Shown piece after piece: positions 8,621 through 17,681 of a stretch of 64,000 bases of DNA. Both the position numbers and the translations under genes were made by a program. How positions within the stretch are numbered: position 1 is the stretch's first letter; each line of letters starts with the position of its first letter. The notes under the pieces were generated by a model, which saw nothing but the letters and a program-made list of their open reading frames with translations, searched no databases and was not told the DNA's origin. The stretch comes from Pseudooceanicola sp. (lineage in GTDB: Bacteria; Pseudomonadota; Alphaproteobacteria; Rhodobacterales; Rhodobacteraceae), in contig NZ_JARGNH010000004.1 in the NCBI RefSeq assembly GCF_029213205.1, forward strand, positions 1 to 64,000, in the 5' to 3' direction.

Positions 8621-9416
8621 GCAGGAATTTCAGGAAGACGCGGTTTCGGTCGCCGACCGGCTGGCCGCCGAGGCGCTGATCATTGACGTCGACGGCTATG
8701 AAGGGCCGCTCGATCTGCTGTTGAGCCTGGCGCGCACCCAAAAGGTCGATTTGCTGAAGATTTCGGTGCTGCAGCTGGCCCGGCAATATCTGGTCTTTGT
8801 CGAACAGGCCCGCAAGTTGCGGATCGAACTCGCCGCCGATTATCTGGTGATGGCGGCCTGGCTGGCGTTTCTGAAATCCCGGCTGCTGCTGCCTCCCGAC
8901 CCGACAGAGGACGGCCCTTCGGGTGAGGATCTGGCGGCGCATCTGGCGTTTCAACTGGAACGGCTGGCGGCGATGCGCGACGTGGCGGCGCGGCTGATGG
9001 CGCGCGACCAGATGGGGCGCGATTTCTTTGCCCGGGGCATCACCGAGGATGTAACTCGGGTGCGCCGGGTGAGCTACACTGCCACCCTTCTGGACCTGAT
9101 GCAGGCCTATGCACGCATCCGCACCAAGGATGAATTCCGCCCTTTCGTGATGGACCGCCTGCACATTCACACGATGGAACAATCGCTGGACCGGATGCGC
9201 AAATTGATCGGCTTTGCTGGCAATTGGACCGATATCGCCGCCTATCTGCCTGAGGATTGGAAGCTGGACCGGATGTCGCGCCGCTCGGCCCATGCCGCGA
9301 CCTTTGCGGCCTCTCTGGAACTGGCCAAGGAGGGGCTGGTTGAGCTGCGCCAATCCGAGGTGTTCGGCGCCATCCAGCTGCGCCGCCGCGACCGGGGCGA
9401 GGCGCCAGAGAAATGA
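8613..9416 (+). CDS. scpA: Segregation and condensation protein A
   Basis: Kleisin subunit that bridges SMC heads and recruits ScpB to condense and segregate the chromosome. The diagnostic YEGPLDLLLSLARTQKVDLL is at about residues 29-48, and ADYLVMAAWLAFLKSRLLLP follows near 90. The C-terminal winged-helix end (SLELAKEGLVELRQSEVFG) is intact. It overlaps nagZ upstream and scpB downstream (ATGA), indicating an operon. Confidence 0.95.
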   Translation: MAEQEFQEDAVSVADRLAAEALIIDVDGYEGPLDLLLSLARTQKVDLLKISVLQLARQYLVFVEQARKLRIELAADYLVMAAWLAFLKSRLLLPPDPTEDGPSGEDLAAHLAFQLERLAAMRDVAARLMARDQMGRDFFARGITEDVTRVRRVSYTATLLDLMQAYARIRTKDEFRPFVMDRLHIHTMEQSLDRMRKLIGFAGNWTDIAAYLPEDWKLDRMSRRSAHAATFAASLELAKEGLVELRQSEVFGAIQLRRRDRGEAPEK

Positions 9417-10141
9417 CCGACACCCCTGACAACGCCAAAGCGCCGCGCGAAACCCTGTTCGAAGCGCCGCCCCTGGACGAGCAGGAGCGGATGGTCGAGG
9501 CAATCCTGTTCGCCACCGCCGATCCGGTCAGTGTCGCCGATCTGAACGCGCGGATGCCGCATGGATCGGACGGGCAGGCGGCGGTGACCGCGCTGCGCAA
9601 ACGCTATGAAGGGCGCGGGGTTCAGGTGGTCAGGGTCGGCGATGCCTGGGCAATCCGCACCGCGCCGGACCTCGGGTTTCTGATGCAGAAAGAGACGGTC
9701 GAGACCCGCAAGCTGAGCCGTGCCGCGATCGAAACGCTGGCGATCATCGCCTATCATCAGCCCGTCACCCGGGCCGAGATCGAAGAGGTCCGTGGTGTTT
9801 CGGTGTCGCGTGGCACCATCGATCAATTGCTGGAACTCGACTGGATCCGCTTTGGCCGCCGCAAGATGACGCCGGGCCGCCCGGTGACATTCGTGGTGAC
9901 GCCGAACTTCCTCGATCATTTCGGGCTGGAAACCGCCCGCGATCTGCCAGGGCTGAAGGAACTGCGCGCCGCTGGCTTGCTCGACAACCGGCCACCGCCG
10001 GGCGCGCCGGGTGAAGAGGACGCGGATGCGCAGGATGCCAGCCAGGTGGATATGTTCGAAGATGCCGGGGGGACTGACCTGCCCGACGACCAAGATCACG
10101 ACGACCAAGATCACGACGACGCTGCGCCGGATCAGAATTGA
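9413..10141 (+). CDS. scpB: Segregation and condensation protein B
   Basis: Paired winged-helix partner of ScpA in the SMC complex. The family segment TLAIIAYHQPVTRAEIEEVR is visible near residues 107-126, followed by GRPVTFVVTPNFLDHFGL. The C-terminal tail is strongly acidic with an imperfect DDQDHDDQDHDD repeat, a plausible source of length variation. Its ATG overlaps the scpA stop. Confidence 0.95.
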   Translation: MTDTPDNAKAPRETLFEAPPLDEQERMVEAILFATADPVSVADLNARMPHGSDGQAAVTALRKRYEGRGVQVVRVGDAWAIRTAPDLGFLMQKETVETRKLSRAAIETLAIIAYHQPVTRAEIEEVRGVSVSRGTIDQLLELDWIRFGRRKMTPGRPVTFVVTPNFLDHFGLETARDLPGLKELRAAGLLDNRPPPGAPGEEDADAQDASQVDMFEDAGGTDLPDDQDHDDQDHDDAAPDQN

Positions 10142-10209
10142 CGCCATAAAAAGGGCGCGATCCGGCGATAGAGTTGGCAGTGAATTGAGCGCAGAGACAG
10201 GAGGATCCA

Positions 10210-10356
10210 ATGGATCTGAACCGCATAATCAACATGGTGATCAACCAGGTCATTCGGCGCGTCATGGGCCGGGGCATCAATGCCGGCATTGACGGGCTGA
10301 TGGGCAAGGCCGGCAAGGGCGGCAAATCCCGGCAACGTCTGTCCGACGACAGCTAA
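10210..10356 (+). CDS. Small basic 48-aa protein downstream of scpB
   Basis: A short gene beginning MDLNRIINMVINQVIRRV, continuing with a Gly-rich INAGIDGLMGKAGKGGKS and ending RQRLSDDS. An excellent AGGAGG lies at 10199-10204, six bases before the ATG. The N-terminal half can form an amphipathic helix; the C-terminal half is basic and flexible. No known function comes to mind. It is 68 bases after scpB on the same strand and probably belongs to the scp operon. The strong ribosome site is the main reason to believe it is translated. Confidence 0.7.
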   Translation: MDLNRIINMVINQVIRRVMGRGINAGIDGLMGKAGKGGKSRQRLSDDS

Positions 10357-10434
10357 GCCTTTCGAGCGCGGCGAGCGGCAGGAATTCGCAGGGGTAACTT
10401 TGCGGACCGATGGATCAACTGCGCCCGCTGGTGA

Positions 10435-11511
10435 TCAGATCGCCTTGAAATGCTTGGATAGTTTCAGACCCTGACCCTGATAATTCGACGCGATTCCGGT
10501 GCCATAGAGCGTTTCCGGTCGGTCCTGCATGCGTTCATAGATCAGCCGCCCGACCACCTGACCATGCTCCAGCACGAATGGCGCCTCGTGGCAGCGCACC
10601 TCCAACACCCCGCGCGACCCGGCACCCCCGGCTTCGGCCCAGCCAAAGCCGGGGTCGAAAAAGCCCGCGTAATGCACCCGGAATTCACCGACCATCGCGA
10701 CATAGGGTGCCATTTCGGCAGCGTGATCCGGTGGGATGCAGACCGCCTCGCGGCTGACCAGAATGTAAAAGGCGCCGGGATCGAGGATGATCTGCCCGGT
10801 CTTGCTGCGCACCTCTTCCCAGTAGTCGGCCGGGTCGTACTGCCCGATCTTGTCGAGATCGATGACCCCGGTGTGCGGTTTGGCGCGAAAGCCGACCAGA
10901 TCGCTGCCCTCGGGGCGCAGATCGACGGAAAAGCCGAGCCCTTCGTCAATCATTGCCTTGCCATCGACCAGCGGCACCCGCGCGTGCAGGGCGCGCAAGG
11001 CGTCGTCATCCAGCACCGCAGCGCCGTTGCGAAACCGGATCTGGTTCAGCCGCATGCCAGGGCGCACCAGAACCGAAAAGCTGCGCGGGCAAATCTCGGC
11101 GTAGAGCGGGCCGTGATAGCCCTCCGGGATCCGGTCGAACTCCTCGCCACCATCGGTGATCACCCGGGTCAGCAGATCGAGCCGCCCGGTCGAGCTTTTG
11201 GCATTGGCCATTGCTTCCAGCCCGGCAGGCAGGGCCAGGGATTCCATCAAGGGCACCACATAGACGCAGCCCTTTTCCAACACCGCGCCATGGCTCAGGT
11301 CGACCTGATGCATTTCGAATTCGGCCATCCGGTCGGCGACCTTGCGCCCATGCCCGGCCAGGAACGAGGCGCGCACCCGCCAGGCCCGGTTGCCCAGCCG
11401 CAGATCCAGGCTGGCGGGCTGAATCTGCGCCTCGCTCACCTCAGGCGTGGCGCGGATCTGTCCGGCGGCGATCATTGTCCTAAGGTGCTGGCTGGCGTAA
11501 ATCCCGGTCAT
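10435..11511 (-). CDS. dcd: dCTP deaminase, double-length alphaproteobacterial type
   Basis: Enzyme of the dCTP deaminase/dUTPase superfamily that converts dCTP to dUTP for thymidylate synthesis. At 358 residues it is nearly twice the length of enterobacterial Dcd. The first half carries IQPASLDLRLG (about 30-40), ANAKSSTGRLDLLTRV (about 102-117) and PGMRLNQIRF (about 151-160); the second half repeats the fold with LDPGAFYILVSRE and ends LKLSKHFKAI. It stands alone, convergent with the small gene after scpB. Confidence 0.9.
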   Translation of the reverse strand: MTGIYASQHLRTMIAAGQIRATPEVSEAQIQPASLDLRLGNRAWRVRASFLAGHGRKVADRMAEFEMHQVDLSHGAVLEKGCVYVVPLMESLALPAGLEAMANAKSSTGRLDLLTRVITDGGEEFDRIPEGYHGPLYAEICPRSFSVLVRPGMRLNQIRFRNGAAVLDDDALRALHARVPLVDGKAMIDEGLGFSVDLRPEGSDLVGFRAKPHTGVIDLDKIGQYDPADYWEEVRSKTGQIILDPGAFYILVSREAVCIPPDHAAEMAPYVAMVGEFRVHYAGFFDPGFGWAEAGGAGSRGVLEVRCHEAPFVLEHGQVVGRLIYERMQDRPETLYGTGIASNYQGQGLKLSKHFKAI

Positions 11512-11666
11512 TCATGTCCCCATATTGCCCGATCTGCCGGGGCGAGTTCCGCCGAACCCTAGAGCCATCGCACATAGATGAAAAGTGGCGCTGACCTGCC
11601 ATTTGCCGGGTGGACTTCGACCGGTCGGCAAGTAATATTTCCCCGAACACGGGAAAAGGACTGCTT

Positions 11667-12821
11667 ATGAGCATTAAGAGAAAGGCCTGTATTGCAGGCA
11701 TTTATGAACATCCTCTGCGAAAGTGCCCGGATCAGTCGATCTGGCAACTGCACGCAGAAGTCGCGGATGGCGCCCTGAAGGATGCCGGTCTGAGCTGGGA
11801 CGATGTGGACGGGTATTTCTGCGGCGGTGACGCCCCGGGTGGTATCATGGCGATGGCCGATTACCTGGGCCTGACCAACCAGCTGACCCATTACGACAGC
11901 ACCGACACCGGCGGGTCGTCCTATGTGATGCATGTCGGCAAGATGGCCGAAGCGATCGTCATGGGCAAATGCAAGGTGGCGCTCTGCACCCTTGCGGGCA
12001 AACCGCGCACCGCGCCGCCAGTGGTCCGGGTTCCGGGCGCTGAACATGGCTTTGAAGCCGGCTACAATGGCACGCCGCCGAACCTCTATGCCCTGGCCGC
12101 GCAGCGTCATATGCATGAATTCGGCACCACCAGCGAACAGCTCGCCTGGATCAAGGTCGCCGCATCCCAGCATGCGCAATACAACCCGAATGCGATGCTG
12201 CAGGGTGTTGTAACGGTCGAGGACGTGGTGAATTCGCCGATGATCGCCGATCCGCTGCATATGTTCGATTGCTGCGTCGTGTCCGAGGGCGGTGGCGCCT
12301 TTGTGATGACCACGCCGGAAATCGCCAAATCGCTGGGTAAGCCGATCGTCAACGTTCTGTCGGCGGCGCAGTTCCTCAAGGGACAAGCGGGCGGCGGCGT
12401 TCTGGACCTGACGAAATCCGGTCTGGGTGTGTCCGGGCCCAAGGCGCTGGAACAGGCGGGTGTCACGGTCAACGACATCAAATACGCCTCGATCTATGAC
12501 AGTTTCACCATCACCGTGCTGATGCAGATCGAAGATATGGGCTTCTGCAAGAAGGGTGAGGGCGGCAAGTTCGTGCAGGACGGCAACCTGATCTCGGGTG
12601 TCGGCAAATTGCCGTTCAACACCGATGGCGGTGGCCTCTGCAACAACCACCCGGTGAACCGCGGCGGCATGACCAAAGTGCTTGAAGCCGTGCGCCAATT
12701 GCGCGGCGAAGCGCATGAAAAGGTTCAGGTGCCCAATTGTGACATCGCCCTGGTGACCGGCATTGGCGGCACCCTGACGGTGCGCCACGGGTCAGCCGCA
12801 GCAATTCTGGAGCGTGGATAA
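11667..12821 (+). CDS. Thiolase-fold (SCP-x/Ltp2-like) protein lacking the usual nucleophile
   Basis: Member of the thiolase superfamily group often annotated acetyl-CoA acetyltransferase or lipid-transfer protein. It starts MSIKRKACIAGI and ends with the thiolase-like NNHPVNRGG (about 332-340) and ALVTGIGGTLTVRHGSAAAI. At the position where thiolases have a nucleophilic Cys in a CASG-type motif, this protein reads TDTGGSSYVMHV (about 79-90) without Cys. In Ltp2-like enzymes of steroid side-chain breakdown that loss goes with retro-aldolase activity and a DUF35 partner, and a DUF35 gene overlaps this stop here. Start 11667 is supported by AAAAGGA upstream. Substrate unknown. Confidence 0.85.
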   Translation: MSIKRKACIAGIYEHPLRKCPDQSIWQLHAEVADGALKDAGLSWDDVDGYFCGGDAPGGIMAMADYLGLTNQLTHYDSTDTGGSSYVMHVGKMAEAIVMGKCKVALCTLAGKPRTAPPVVRVPGAEHGFEAGYNGTPPNLYALAAQRHMHEFGTTSEQLAWIKVAASQHAQYNPNAMLQGVVTVEDVVNSPMIADPLHMFDCCVVSEGGGAFVMTTPEIAKSLGKPIVNVLSAAQFLKGQAGGGVLDLTKSGLGVSGPKALEQAGVTVNDIKYASIYDSFTITVLMQIEDMGFCKKGEGGKFVQDGNLISGVGKLPFNTDGGGLCNNHPVNRGGMTKVLEAVRQLRGEAHEKVQVPNCDIALVTGIGGTLTVRHGSAAAILERG

Positions 12822-13216
12822 TGGTCGAGACAAGCCACAAATACCCCAAGGTCGACAAGAACGAAGAAACCAAGCTGTTTTGGGATTCGGCCAAGGAAGG
12901 CAAGTTCATGGTCCGGCGCTGCCCGGCGTGTAACGAGATCCATTGGTATCCGCGCAGCCTTTGCCCGCTCTGCCACAAGGCGGAAACGGTCTGGGAAGAG
13001 CATTCCGGCGAGGGTGAGATCTACACCTGGACAGTGATGCGCAAATCGCCGACCGGTCCGTTTGGCCTCGGTTATGTCAAGCTGGACGGCGGGCCGTTTG
13101 TCTATGTCCGCTTCCGTGACGGGCTGGTGGACGACCTTGAGATCGGCAAGCGCACCAAGATGGTGTTCGACAAGATCAGCGACGACGACGTGTATCTCTT
13201 CGCCGATCTGGCCTGA
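12821..13216 (+). CDS. DUF35 OB-fold acyl-CoA-associated Zn-ribbon protein
   Basis: Small protein with an N-terminal helix (EETKLFWDSAKEGKFMVRRC), a four-cysteine zinc ribbon made by CPAC (about 35-38) and CPLC (about 49-52), and a C-terminal OB fold (YTWTVMRKSPTGPFG onward). DUF35 proteins bind acyl-CoA and act as partners of thiolase-like enzymes. Its ATG shares a base with the stop of the thiolase-fold gene (TAATG), so the two are almost certainly one functional pair. A strong terminator follows 22 bases after its stop. Confidence 0.92.
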   Translation: MVETSHKYPKVDKNEETKLFWDSAKEGKFMVRRCPACNEIHWYPRSLCPLCHKAETVWEEHSGEGEIYTWTVMRKSPTGPFGLGYVKLDGGPFVYVRFRDGLVDDLEIGKRTKMVFDKISDDDVYLFADLA

Positions 13217-13237
13217 GCATCGAAACGTGATTTGATC

Positions 13238-13266
13238 GGGGCCGGCGTTCGCGTCGGCCCCTTTTT
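13238..13266 (+). terminator. Rho-independent terminator after the thiolase/DUF35 pair
   Basis: A ten-base-pair stem (GGGGCCGGCG with CGTCGGCCCC, one G-T pair) closes a TTCG tetraloop and is followed by TTTTT at 13262-13266. Confidence 0.88.
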
Positions 13267-13445
13267 CAGGCCTGCCGCGATGTCGCGATGGGAACTAACA
13301 ATCCAAGAAATTCAGCTTCTTCCTGCACGCTCCTCGAGCGATACCGCAAGCGTGGGCATCCCGGATCACTTGAATCCCCCGCGGCATGCCCCATCTCGGA
13401 GTCAGGCGTGGCGTTGTCCCGTGTGACCCAGATCAGGAGGCTGAC

Positions 13446-14222
13446 ATGATTACCCTCGACACCTCGAACTCCCCGCTGTTGCGGATCAAGGTCATTGGCG
13501 AGGTGACCCGTGATGAGGTGCGTCGGTTCTATCCGGAGTTTCACAAGGCGCTCGATTCCGCTGGCCGGGCTGGCCTGCTGGTCGATCTGGAAGAGTTCAC
13601 CGATGTTTCCGCCGGTGCGATGCTCGAGGACGTGCTGCACGAGATGGGGCTGCTGGGGGAATTGTCGAAAATGCCCCGCTGCGCGCTGATCACTGACAAC
13701 CGGGTGATGGCGGGCCTGGTGCGTTACCTCAACCCGATCGTGCCGCGGATGCAGGTCCGTGCCTTTGGCGCCAAGGAGCGGGCCGAGGCCGAGGCTTGGG
13801 CCGGTGATCTGACCGAGAAGCCGCGCAAACCCGAGACACCGGGGCTGCGGATGCTGGAGTCGGGCGATGACGACGTGCTGGCCTTCGAGCTGGACGGCTA
13901 CATGGACGACGATCAGATCGAGGCGTTGGTGCGCCCCTTCCGCGAGCGGCTGGACAAGGGTGGCAAGTTCAACGCGCTGGTACGGCTGAAACATTTTGGC
14001 GGCTTCGACCCGGAGTTGCTGTTCGACAAATCGCTGATCGGGATGAAATGGGACGCGGTGCAGGCGCTGGATCGCTATGCGATTGTCACCGATTCCGGCT
14101 GGGTGCGCCCGTTTGTCGGCTTTGCCAGGCTGGTCAGCCGGGTCGACATCCGGATTTTCCCGATGGCCGAAGAGGCCGAAGCCTGGGCCTGGGTGAAAGA
14201 GCCGATGTCAGAAACGGCATGA
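13446..14222 (+). CDS. Tandem STAS/SpoIIAA-like protein
   Basis: Soluble 258-residue protein with two SpoIIAA-like (STAS-fold) domains. Domain 1 runs about 1-120 (RIKVIGEVTRDEVRRFYPEF, then LLVDLEEFTDVSAGAMLEDV) and domain 2 about 137-258 (FELDGYMDDDQIEALVRPF, then PMAEEAEAWAWV). Single-domain relatives are common; the tandem form is less so. The role is unknown and could involve lipid or membrane interaction. Start 13446 is supported by CAGGAGG six bases upstream. It stands between a terminator and tRNA-Pro. Confidence 0.8.
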   Translation: MITLDTSNSPLLRIKVIGEVTRDEVRRFYPEFHKALDSAGRAGLLVDLEEFTDVSAGAMLEDVLHEMGLLGELSKMPRCALITDNRVMAGLVRYLNPIVPRMQVRAFGAKERAEAEAWAGDLTEKPRKPETPGLRMLESGDDDVLAFELDGYMDDDQIEALVRPFRERLDKGGKFNALVRLKHFGGFDPELLFDKSLIGMKWDAVQALDRYAIVTDSGWVRPFVGFARLVSRVDIRIFPMAEEAEAWAWVKEPMSETA

Positions 14223-14229
14223 GGTGATT

Positions 14230-14306
14230 TGGTCGGGCTAGCAGGACTCGAACCTGCGACCTTCCGTCCCCCAGACGGACGCGCTACCAGGCTGCGCTAT
14301 AGCCCG
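14230..14306 (-). tRNA. tRNA-Pro (GGG)
   Basis: The minus strand folds as a full cloverleaf: acceptor CGGGCTA pairs with TAGCCCG, the T arm reads GGTTCGAGTCC, and the anticodon stem TCCGT/ACGGA closes loop CTGGGGG with anticodon GGG. A genomic CCA end is encoded. Confidence 0.96.
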
Positions 14307-14377
14307 AACTGCCCGCGTGGTATCAAATCTGTGGCCAGTGGCAAGGGTTAAATCCACCAGCTGCAGATCGCGGTTTC

Positions 14378-15148
14378 TCAGAGTTTCGATTGTTGCTCGG
14401 CCCAGGTTTTCAACGCCTCGACCAACGGCGTCGCTTTGGCGGCGGCGCTGGCGGTAAGCGGCACCTGACGCCGGGCGATCAGGGTCAGCAGGCCGGGTCC
14501 GGCGGCCAGATCCGCGTCCTGCGGATCGGGCGGCACATCAACCACAATCGGTGCAGGCCGGGCCGGGGCAGCAGGCGCGGCATCCTCCTCCGGCGCTTCG
14601 GCGGCGGGGCTGGTGCTGTCGTCATGGCGGAACGGCACAATGGTCGTGGTGTCCGGGTCCGGGGCGGTAAACCGCCGCGGTTTTGGCGGGAATTCGGGGG
14701 CAGGGGCGTCGGTCTCATCATCGGCGGACTCCGCGACCGGCGGAGCGGTCAGCGGCGGCTCAGGGGGCGGGGCGACCGGCTGCGGCGGGGCGGTGATGCC
14801 GGTCTCGGCCTGTGGCATGGCTTGTGGTGGATCACGCCGCTCATCCGCCGGTTCGGCGCTGTCCCGCGCAATCGCCGCCTTCGGCGAGAGTCCGGCAACA
14901 TGGCCAATCCCGCGTTCGCGCAGCAGCTTTTGCACGCCCTTGATCGTCATTCCCTCTTCATGCAGCAGGTGCTTGATGCCGCCCAGCAATTCCATATCGC
15001 CAGGGCGATAATAGCGGCGCCCGCCGGCCCGTTTGACCGGCTTCACCTGGACGAATTTGCTCTCCCAGAAGCGCAGCACATGAGCTGGCGTTTCCAGCCA
15101 TTCCGAAACTTCACTGATGGTGCGGAATGCATCCGCGGATTTGGCCAT
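14378..15148 (-). CDS. MerR-family transcriptional regulator with long Pro/Ala linker
   Basis: N-terminal MerR winged-helix domain (about residues 8-78): [20 protein letters not shown], then [20 protein letters not shown]. After it comes a long low-complexity stretch rich in Pro, Ala and acidic residues and a short C-terminal helix ([15 protein letters not shown]). No cysteine effector site is seen, so the signal is unknown. This gene follows ihfA by eight bases at the end of the yceD-rpmF-plsX-fabH-ihfA run, its usual place in Rhodobacteraceae. Confidence 0.92.
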   Translation of the reverse strand: MAKSADAFRTISEVSEWLETPAHVLRFWESKFVQVKPVKRAGGRRYYRPGDMELLGGIKHLLHEEGMTIKGVQKLLRERGIGHVAGLSPKAAIARDSAEPADERRDPPQAMPQAETGITAPPQPVAPPPEPPLTAPPVAESADDETDAPAPEFPPKPRRFTAPDPDTTTIVPFRHDDSTSPAAEAPEEDAAPAAPARPAPIVVDVPPDPQDADLAAGPGLLTLIARRQVPLTASAAAKATPLVEALKTWAEQQSKL

Positions 15149-15156
15149 TGGCCTAA

Positions 15157-15459
15157 CTAGCCTTTGTTGCCAGTTGCGACCTGATCTTTCATCAGGTGCG
15201 ATGGGCGAAAGGTCAGGACCCGGCGCGGGTTGATTGGCACCTCGGTTCCGGTCTTGGGGTTGCGCCCCATGCGGGCGGCCTTGTCCCGGACCGAGAAGGT
15301 GCCAAAGGAAGAAATCTTCACCTGCTCGCCACGCACCAGCGCGTCGGAGACATGTTGAAGAACCGATTCGACCAGTTGCGCGGATTCGTTTCGCGACAAG
15401 CCAACCTCTTGAAAGACGGCTTCGCTCAGATCCATACGCGTCAGCGTTTTGTCAGCCAT
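15157..15459 (-). CDS. ihfA: Integration host factor subunit alpha
   Basis: DNA-bending nucleoid protein of the HU/IHF fold, 100 residues. The family signature [20 protein letters not shown] is at about 65-84, and the N-terminus reads [19 protein letters not shown]. It acts as a heterodimer with IhfB in transcription, recombination and replication. Start 15459 (MADKTL) gives the expected length; the frame extends upstream without family similarity. It lies 94 bases downstream of fabH. Confidence 0.96.
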   Translation of the reverse strand: MADKTLTRMDLSEAVFQEVGLSRNESAQLVESVLQHVSDALVRGEQVKISSFGTFSVRDKAARMGRNPKTGTEVPINPRRVLTFRPSHLMKDQVATGNKG

Positions 15460-15553
15460 GCTAATCCCCATTTGCTGAAGGCAACCTTGGCGTGTGGGAA
15501 AAAGCAAGTCAATAACGGGGGGTTGGAAAGAGGAGTTAAAGATAGAAAATCCG

Positions 15554-16528
15554 CTACCAGCGCAGGACGACCGCCCCCCAGGCCAATCCGCCGCCAATCG
15601 CTTCGGCCACCAGCAGGTCACCGGGCCGGATCTGGCCAGTGCTGACCCCCACCGAAAGAGCCAGGGGAATCGATGCCGCCGAGGTGTTGCCGTGGTCCTG
15701 AACCGTGACAATCACCCGATCCATCGGCACGTCCAGTTTCTTGGCGGTGCCCTGAATGATCCGGATATTGGCCTGATGCGGCACGATCCAGTCGACATCC
15801 GCATGCGCCAGCCCGGCCTTTTCCAGAGCGGTGTTGGCGGTCGCGGCCAGCTTGGCAACTGCCTGCCGAAACAAGGGGTTGCCTTGCATTCTTAACTTGC
15901 CGCTGGTGCCCGAGGTCGAGACGCCGCCGTCAACATAGAGCATATCGCGATAACGGCCGTCGGAATTCAGATCGCTGGACAGGATGCCGCGATCCTGGGA
16001 ATTGCCAGACCCCGAGCGCGCCTCAAGGATCAGCGCCCCGGCGCCGTCGCCAAACAGCACGCAGGTGGCCCGGTCTTCCCAGTCCATGATCCGGCTGAAG
16101 GTTTCGGCACCGATGATCATCACCCGCTCGGCCTGACCGGAAACGATCAGCGCATTGGCATTGACCAGCGCGAAAATGAACCCGGCACAGACCGCCTGCA
16201 CGTCAAAGGCAAAGCCGCGGGTCATGCCCAGTTCGGATTGCACCATGGTGGCAACCGAGGGGAAGGTCAGGTCCGGGGTCGAGGTGGCGACGATCAGCGC
16301 GTCGATGTCATCGGGCTGCAATTCGGCCATCAACAGCGCCGCACGGGCCGCTTTGGTCGCCATATGCGATGTGGTTTCGCCCTCGGCGGCAAAATGCCGT
16401 CGCTCGATTCCCGAGCGGGTGCGAATCCAATCGTCTGAAGTGTCCAGCTTGTCCTCGAACCAGCTGTTTTCGACCACGTTTTCGGGCAGGTAATGCCCTA
16501 TTCCCGTCGCCACCGCGCGTGTCGTCAT
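15554..16528 (-). CDS. fabH: 3-oxoacyl-ACP synthase III
   Basis: Starts fatty-acid chains by condensing acetyl-CoA with malonyl-ACP. Catalytic Cys114 lies in QAVCAGF, the His is in PHQANIRI near residue 250, and the Asn is in [12 protein letters not shown]. Length of 324 is standard. It overlaps the plsX stop by four bases. Confidence 0.96.
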   Translation of the reverse strand: MTTRAVATGIGHYLPENVVENSWFEDKLDTSDDWIRTRSGIERRHFAAEGETTSHMATKAARAALLMAELQPDDIDALIVATSTPDLTFPSVATMVQSELGMTRGFAFDVQAVCAGFIFALVNANALIVSGQAERVMIIGAETFSRIMDWEDRATCVLFGDGAGALILEARSGSGNSQDRGILSSDLNSDGRYRDMLYVDGGVSTSGTSGKLRMQGNPLFRQAVAKLAATANTALEKAGLAHADVDWIVPHQANIRIIQGTAKKLDVPMDRVIVTVQDHGNTSAASIPLALSVGVSTGQIRPGDLLVAEAIGGGLAWGAVVLRW

Positions 16529-17661
16529 TCAGCCTTGCTCCCCTGCCTGGCGGCATCCTGTTCCAGTGAGGACGCGGATGCAACCCGGGCCGCGATCTTA
16601 TCGGTAAAGCCGGATTGCCCCAGTTTGAACGCCAATTGAATCGCCGCCGATATCCCGGTTGCATCGGCGGAGCCATGTGATTTTACCACGGTGCCGTTCA
16701 GACCCAGGAACACCCCGCCATTGACCCGGCGCGGGTCGATTTTTATCTGCAGGCGGCGCATCGAGGTCAGCGCCAGCAGCGCCGCGATCCGCGACAGCGG
16801 CGAATATTTGAAGGCCTGTTTTAGCTGATCACCGATCAGCTTGGCGGTGCCTTCGCCGGTTTTCAGCGCCACATTGCCGGTGAATCCGTCGGTGACGATC
16901 ACATCGCAGCGGTCGCCGGGAATATCGCCACCCTCGACAAAGCCGACGAATTCGAACTTGCCGTCCTGCTGGGCGGTGTCGATCATGTCGTGGGCGACCT
17001 TCAGCTCGGCCCGGCCCTTGTGTTCCTCGGTGCCGACATTCAGCAGCCCGACCCGGGGGCGGTCGATCTGCAGCCCGTTGCGGGCATAGGCGGCGCCCAT
17101 CAGCGCATATTGCAGCAGGTCGTTCTGATCGGCGCGGATATCGGCGCCGACATCCAGCATCACGTTGAACCCGGTCGGGTTGCTAGAGGGCCAGAGAATC
17201 GCGATGGCGGGGCGGTTGACGCCCTCAAGCTTGCGCAGGCGGATCATCGACAGCGCCATCAACGCGCCGGTGTTGCCGCAGGAGACACAGACCGTCGCCT
17301 CGCCGGAGCGCACCGAATCCAGCGCCGACCACATCGAGGTGTTGCGGCCATGGCGCATCACGTGGCCGGGTTTGTCATCCATGGTCACCACCTCGGCGGC
17401 GTCACGGACTTCCACCCGCTCGGACATGCCTTTGCGCCGCGCAATCAGGCGCTCAAGCTCGGCTTTGGGGCCGTGCAGCAGGAAATGGATATGTGGATTG
17501 TTCTTCAGCGACCGGGCGATGCCAGCCACGACCATGGCCGGGCCCTGGTCGCCGCCCATCGCATCGACAGAGATGACAACGCGCGCCCCCTGCTGGGGGG
17601 CGCTGTCGCTGAGCAAGCCGGTCTTGGGGCCAAGATTGGGCCCAGATTTGGGGCCGATCAT
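16525..17661 (-). CDS. plsX: Phosphate acyltransferase PlsX
   Basis: Converts acyl-ACP to acyl-phosphate for phospholipid synthesis. Core family sequence begins VVISVDAMGGDQGPAMVVAG near residue 30, with ALSMIRLRKLEGVNRPAIA and IVTDGFTGNVALKTGEG further on. The N-terminus is unusual: a GPK-type low-complexity stretch (GPKSGPNLGPKTG) lies ahead of the conserved core and is encoded by a short G-rich DNA repeat, so the true start may be further in. The ATG at 17661 is the best ATG, 20 bases after rpmF. It belongs to the yceD-rpmF-plsX-fabH operon. Confidence 0.93.
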   Translation of the reverse strand: MIGPKSGPNLGPKTGLLSDSAPQQGARVVISVDAMGGDQGPAMVVAGIARSLKNNPHIHFLLHGPKAELERLIARRKGMSERVEVRDAAEVVTMDDKPGHVMRHGRNTSMWSALDSVRSGEATVCVSCGNTGALMALSMIRLRKLEGVNRPAIAILWPSSNPTGFNVMLDVGADIRADQNDLLQYALMGAAYARNGLQIDRPRVGLLNVGTEEHKGRAELKVAHDMIDTAQQDGKFEFVGFVEGGDIPGDRCDVIVTDGFTGNVALKTGEGTAKLIGDQLKQAFKYSPLSRIAALLALTSMRRLQIKIDPRRVNGGVFLGLNGTVVKSHGSADATGISAAIQLAFKLGQSGFTDKIAARVASASSLEQDAARQGSKAE

Positions 17662-17681
17662 GTAAACGCTCGCCCGATGCG

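Noticed and set aside
14390-15160. 256-residue plus-strand open frame opposite the merR gene
   Set aside because: Low-complexity Gly/Arg-rich sequence mirroring the Pro/Ala linker of MerR; shadow.
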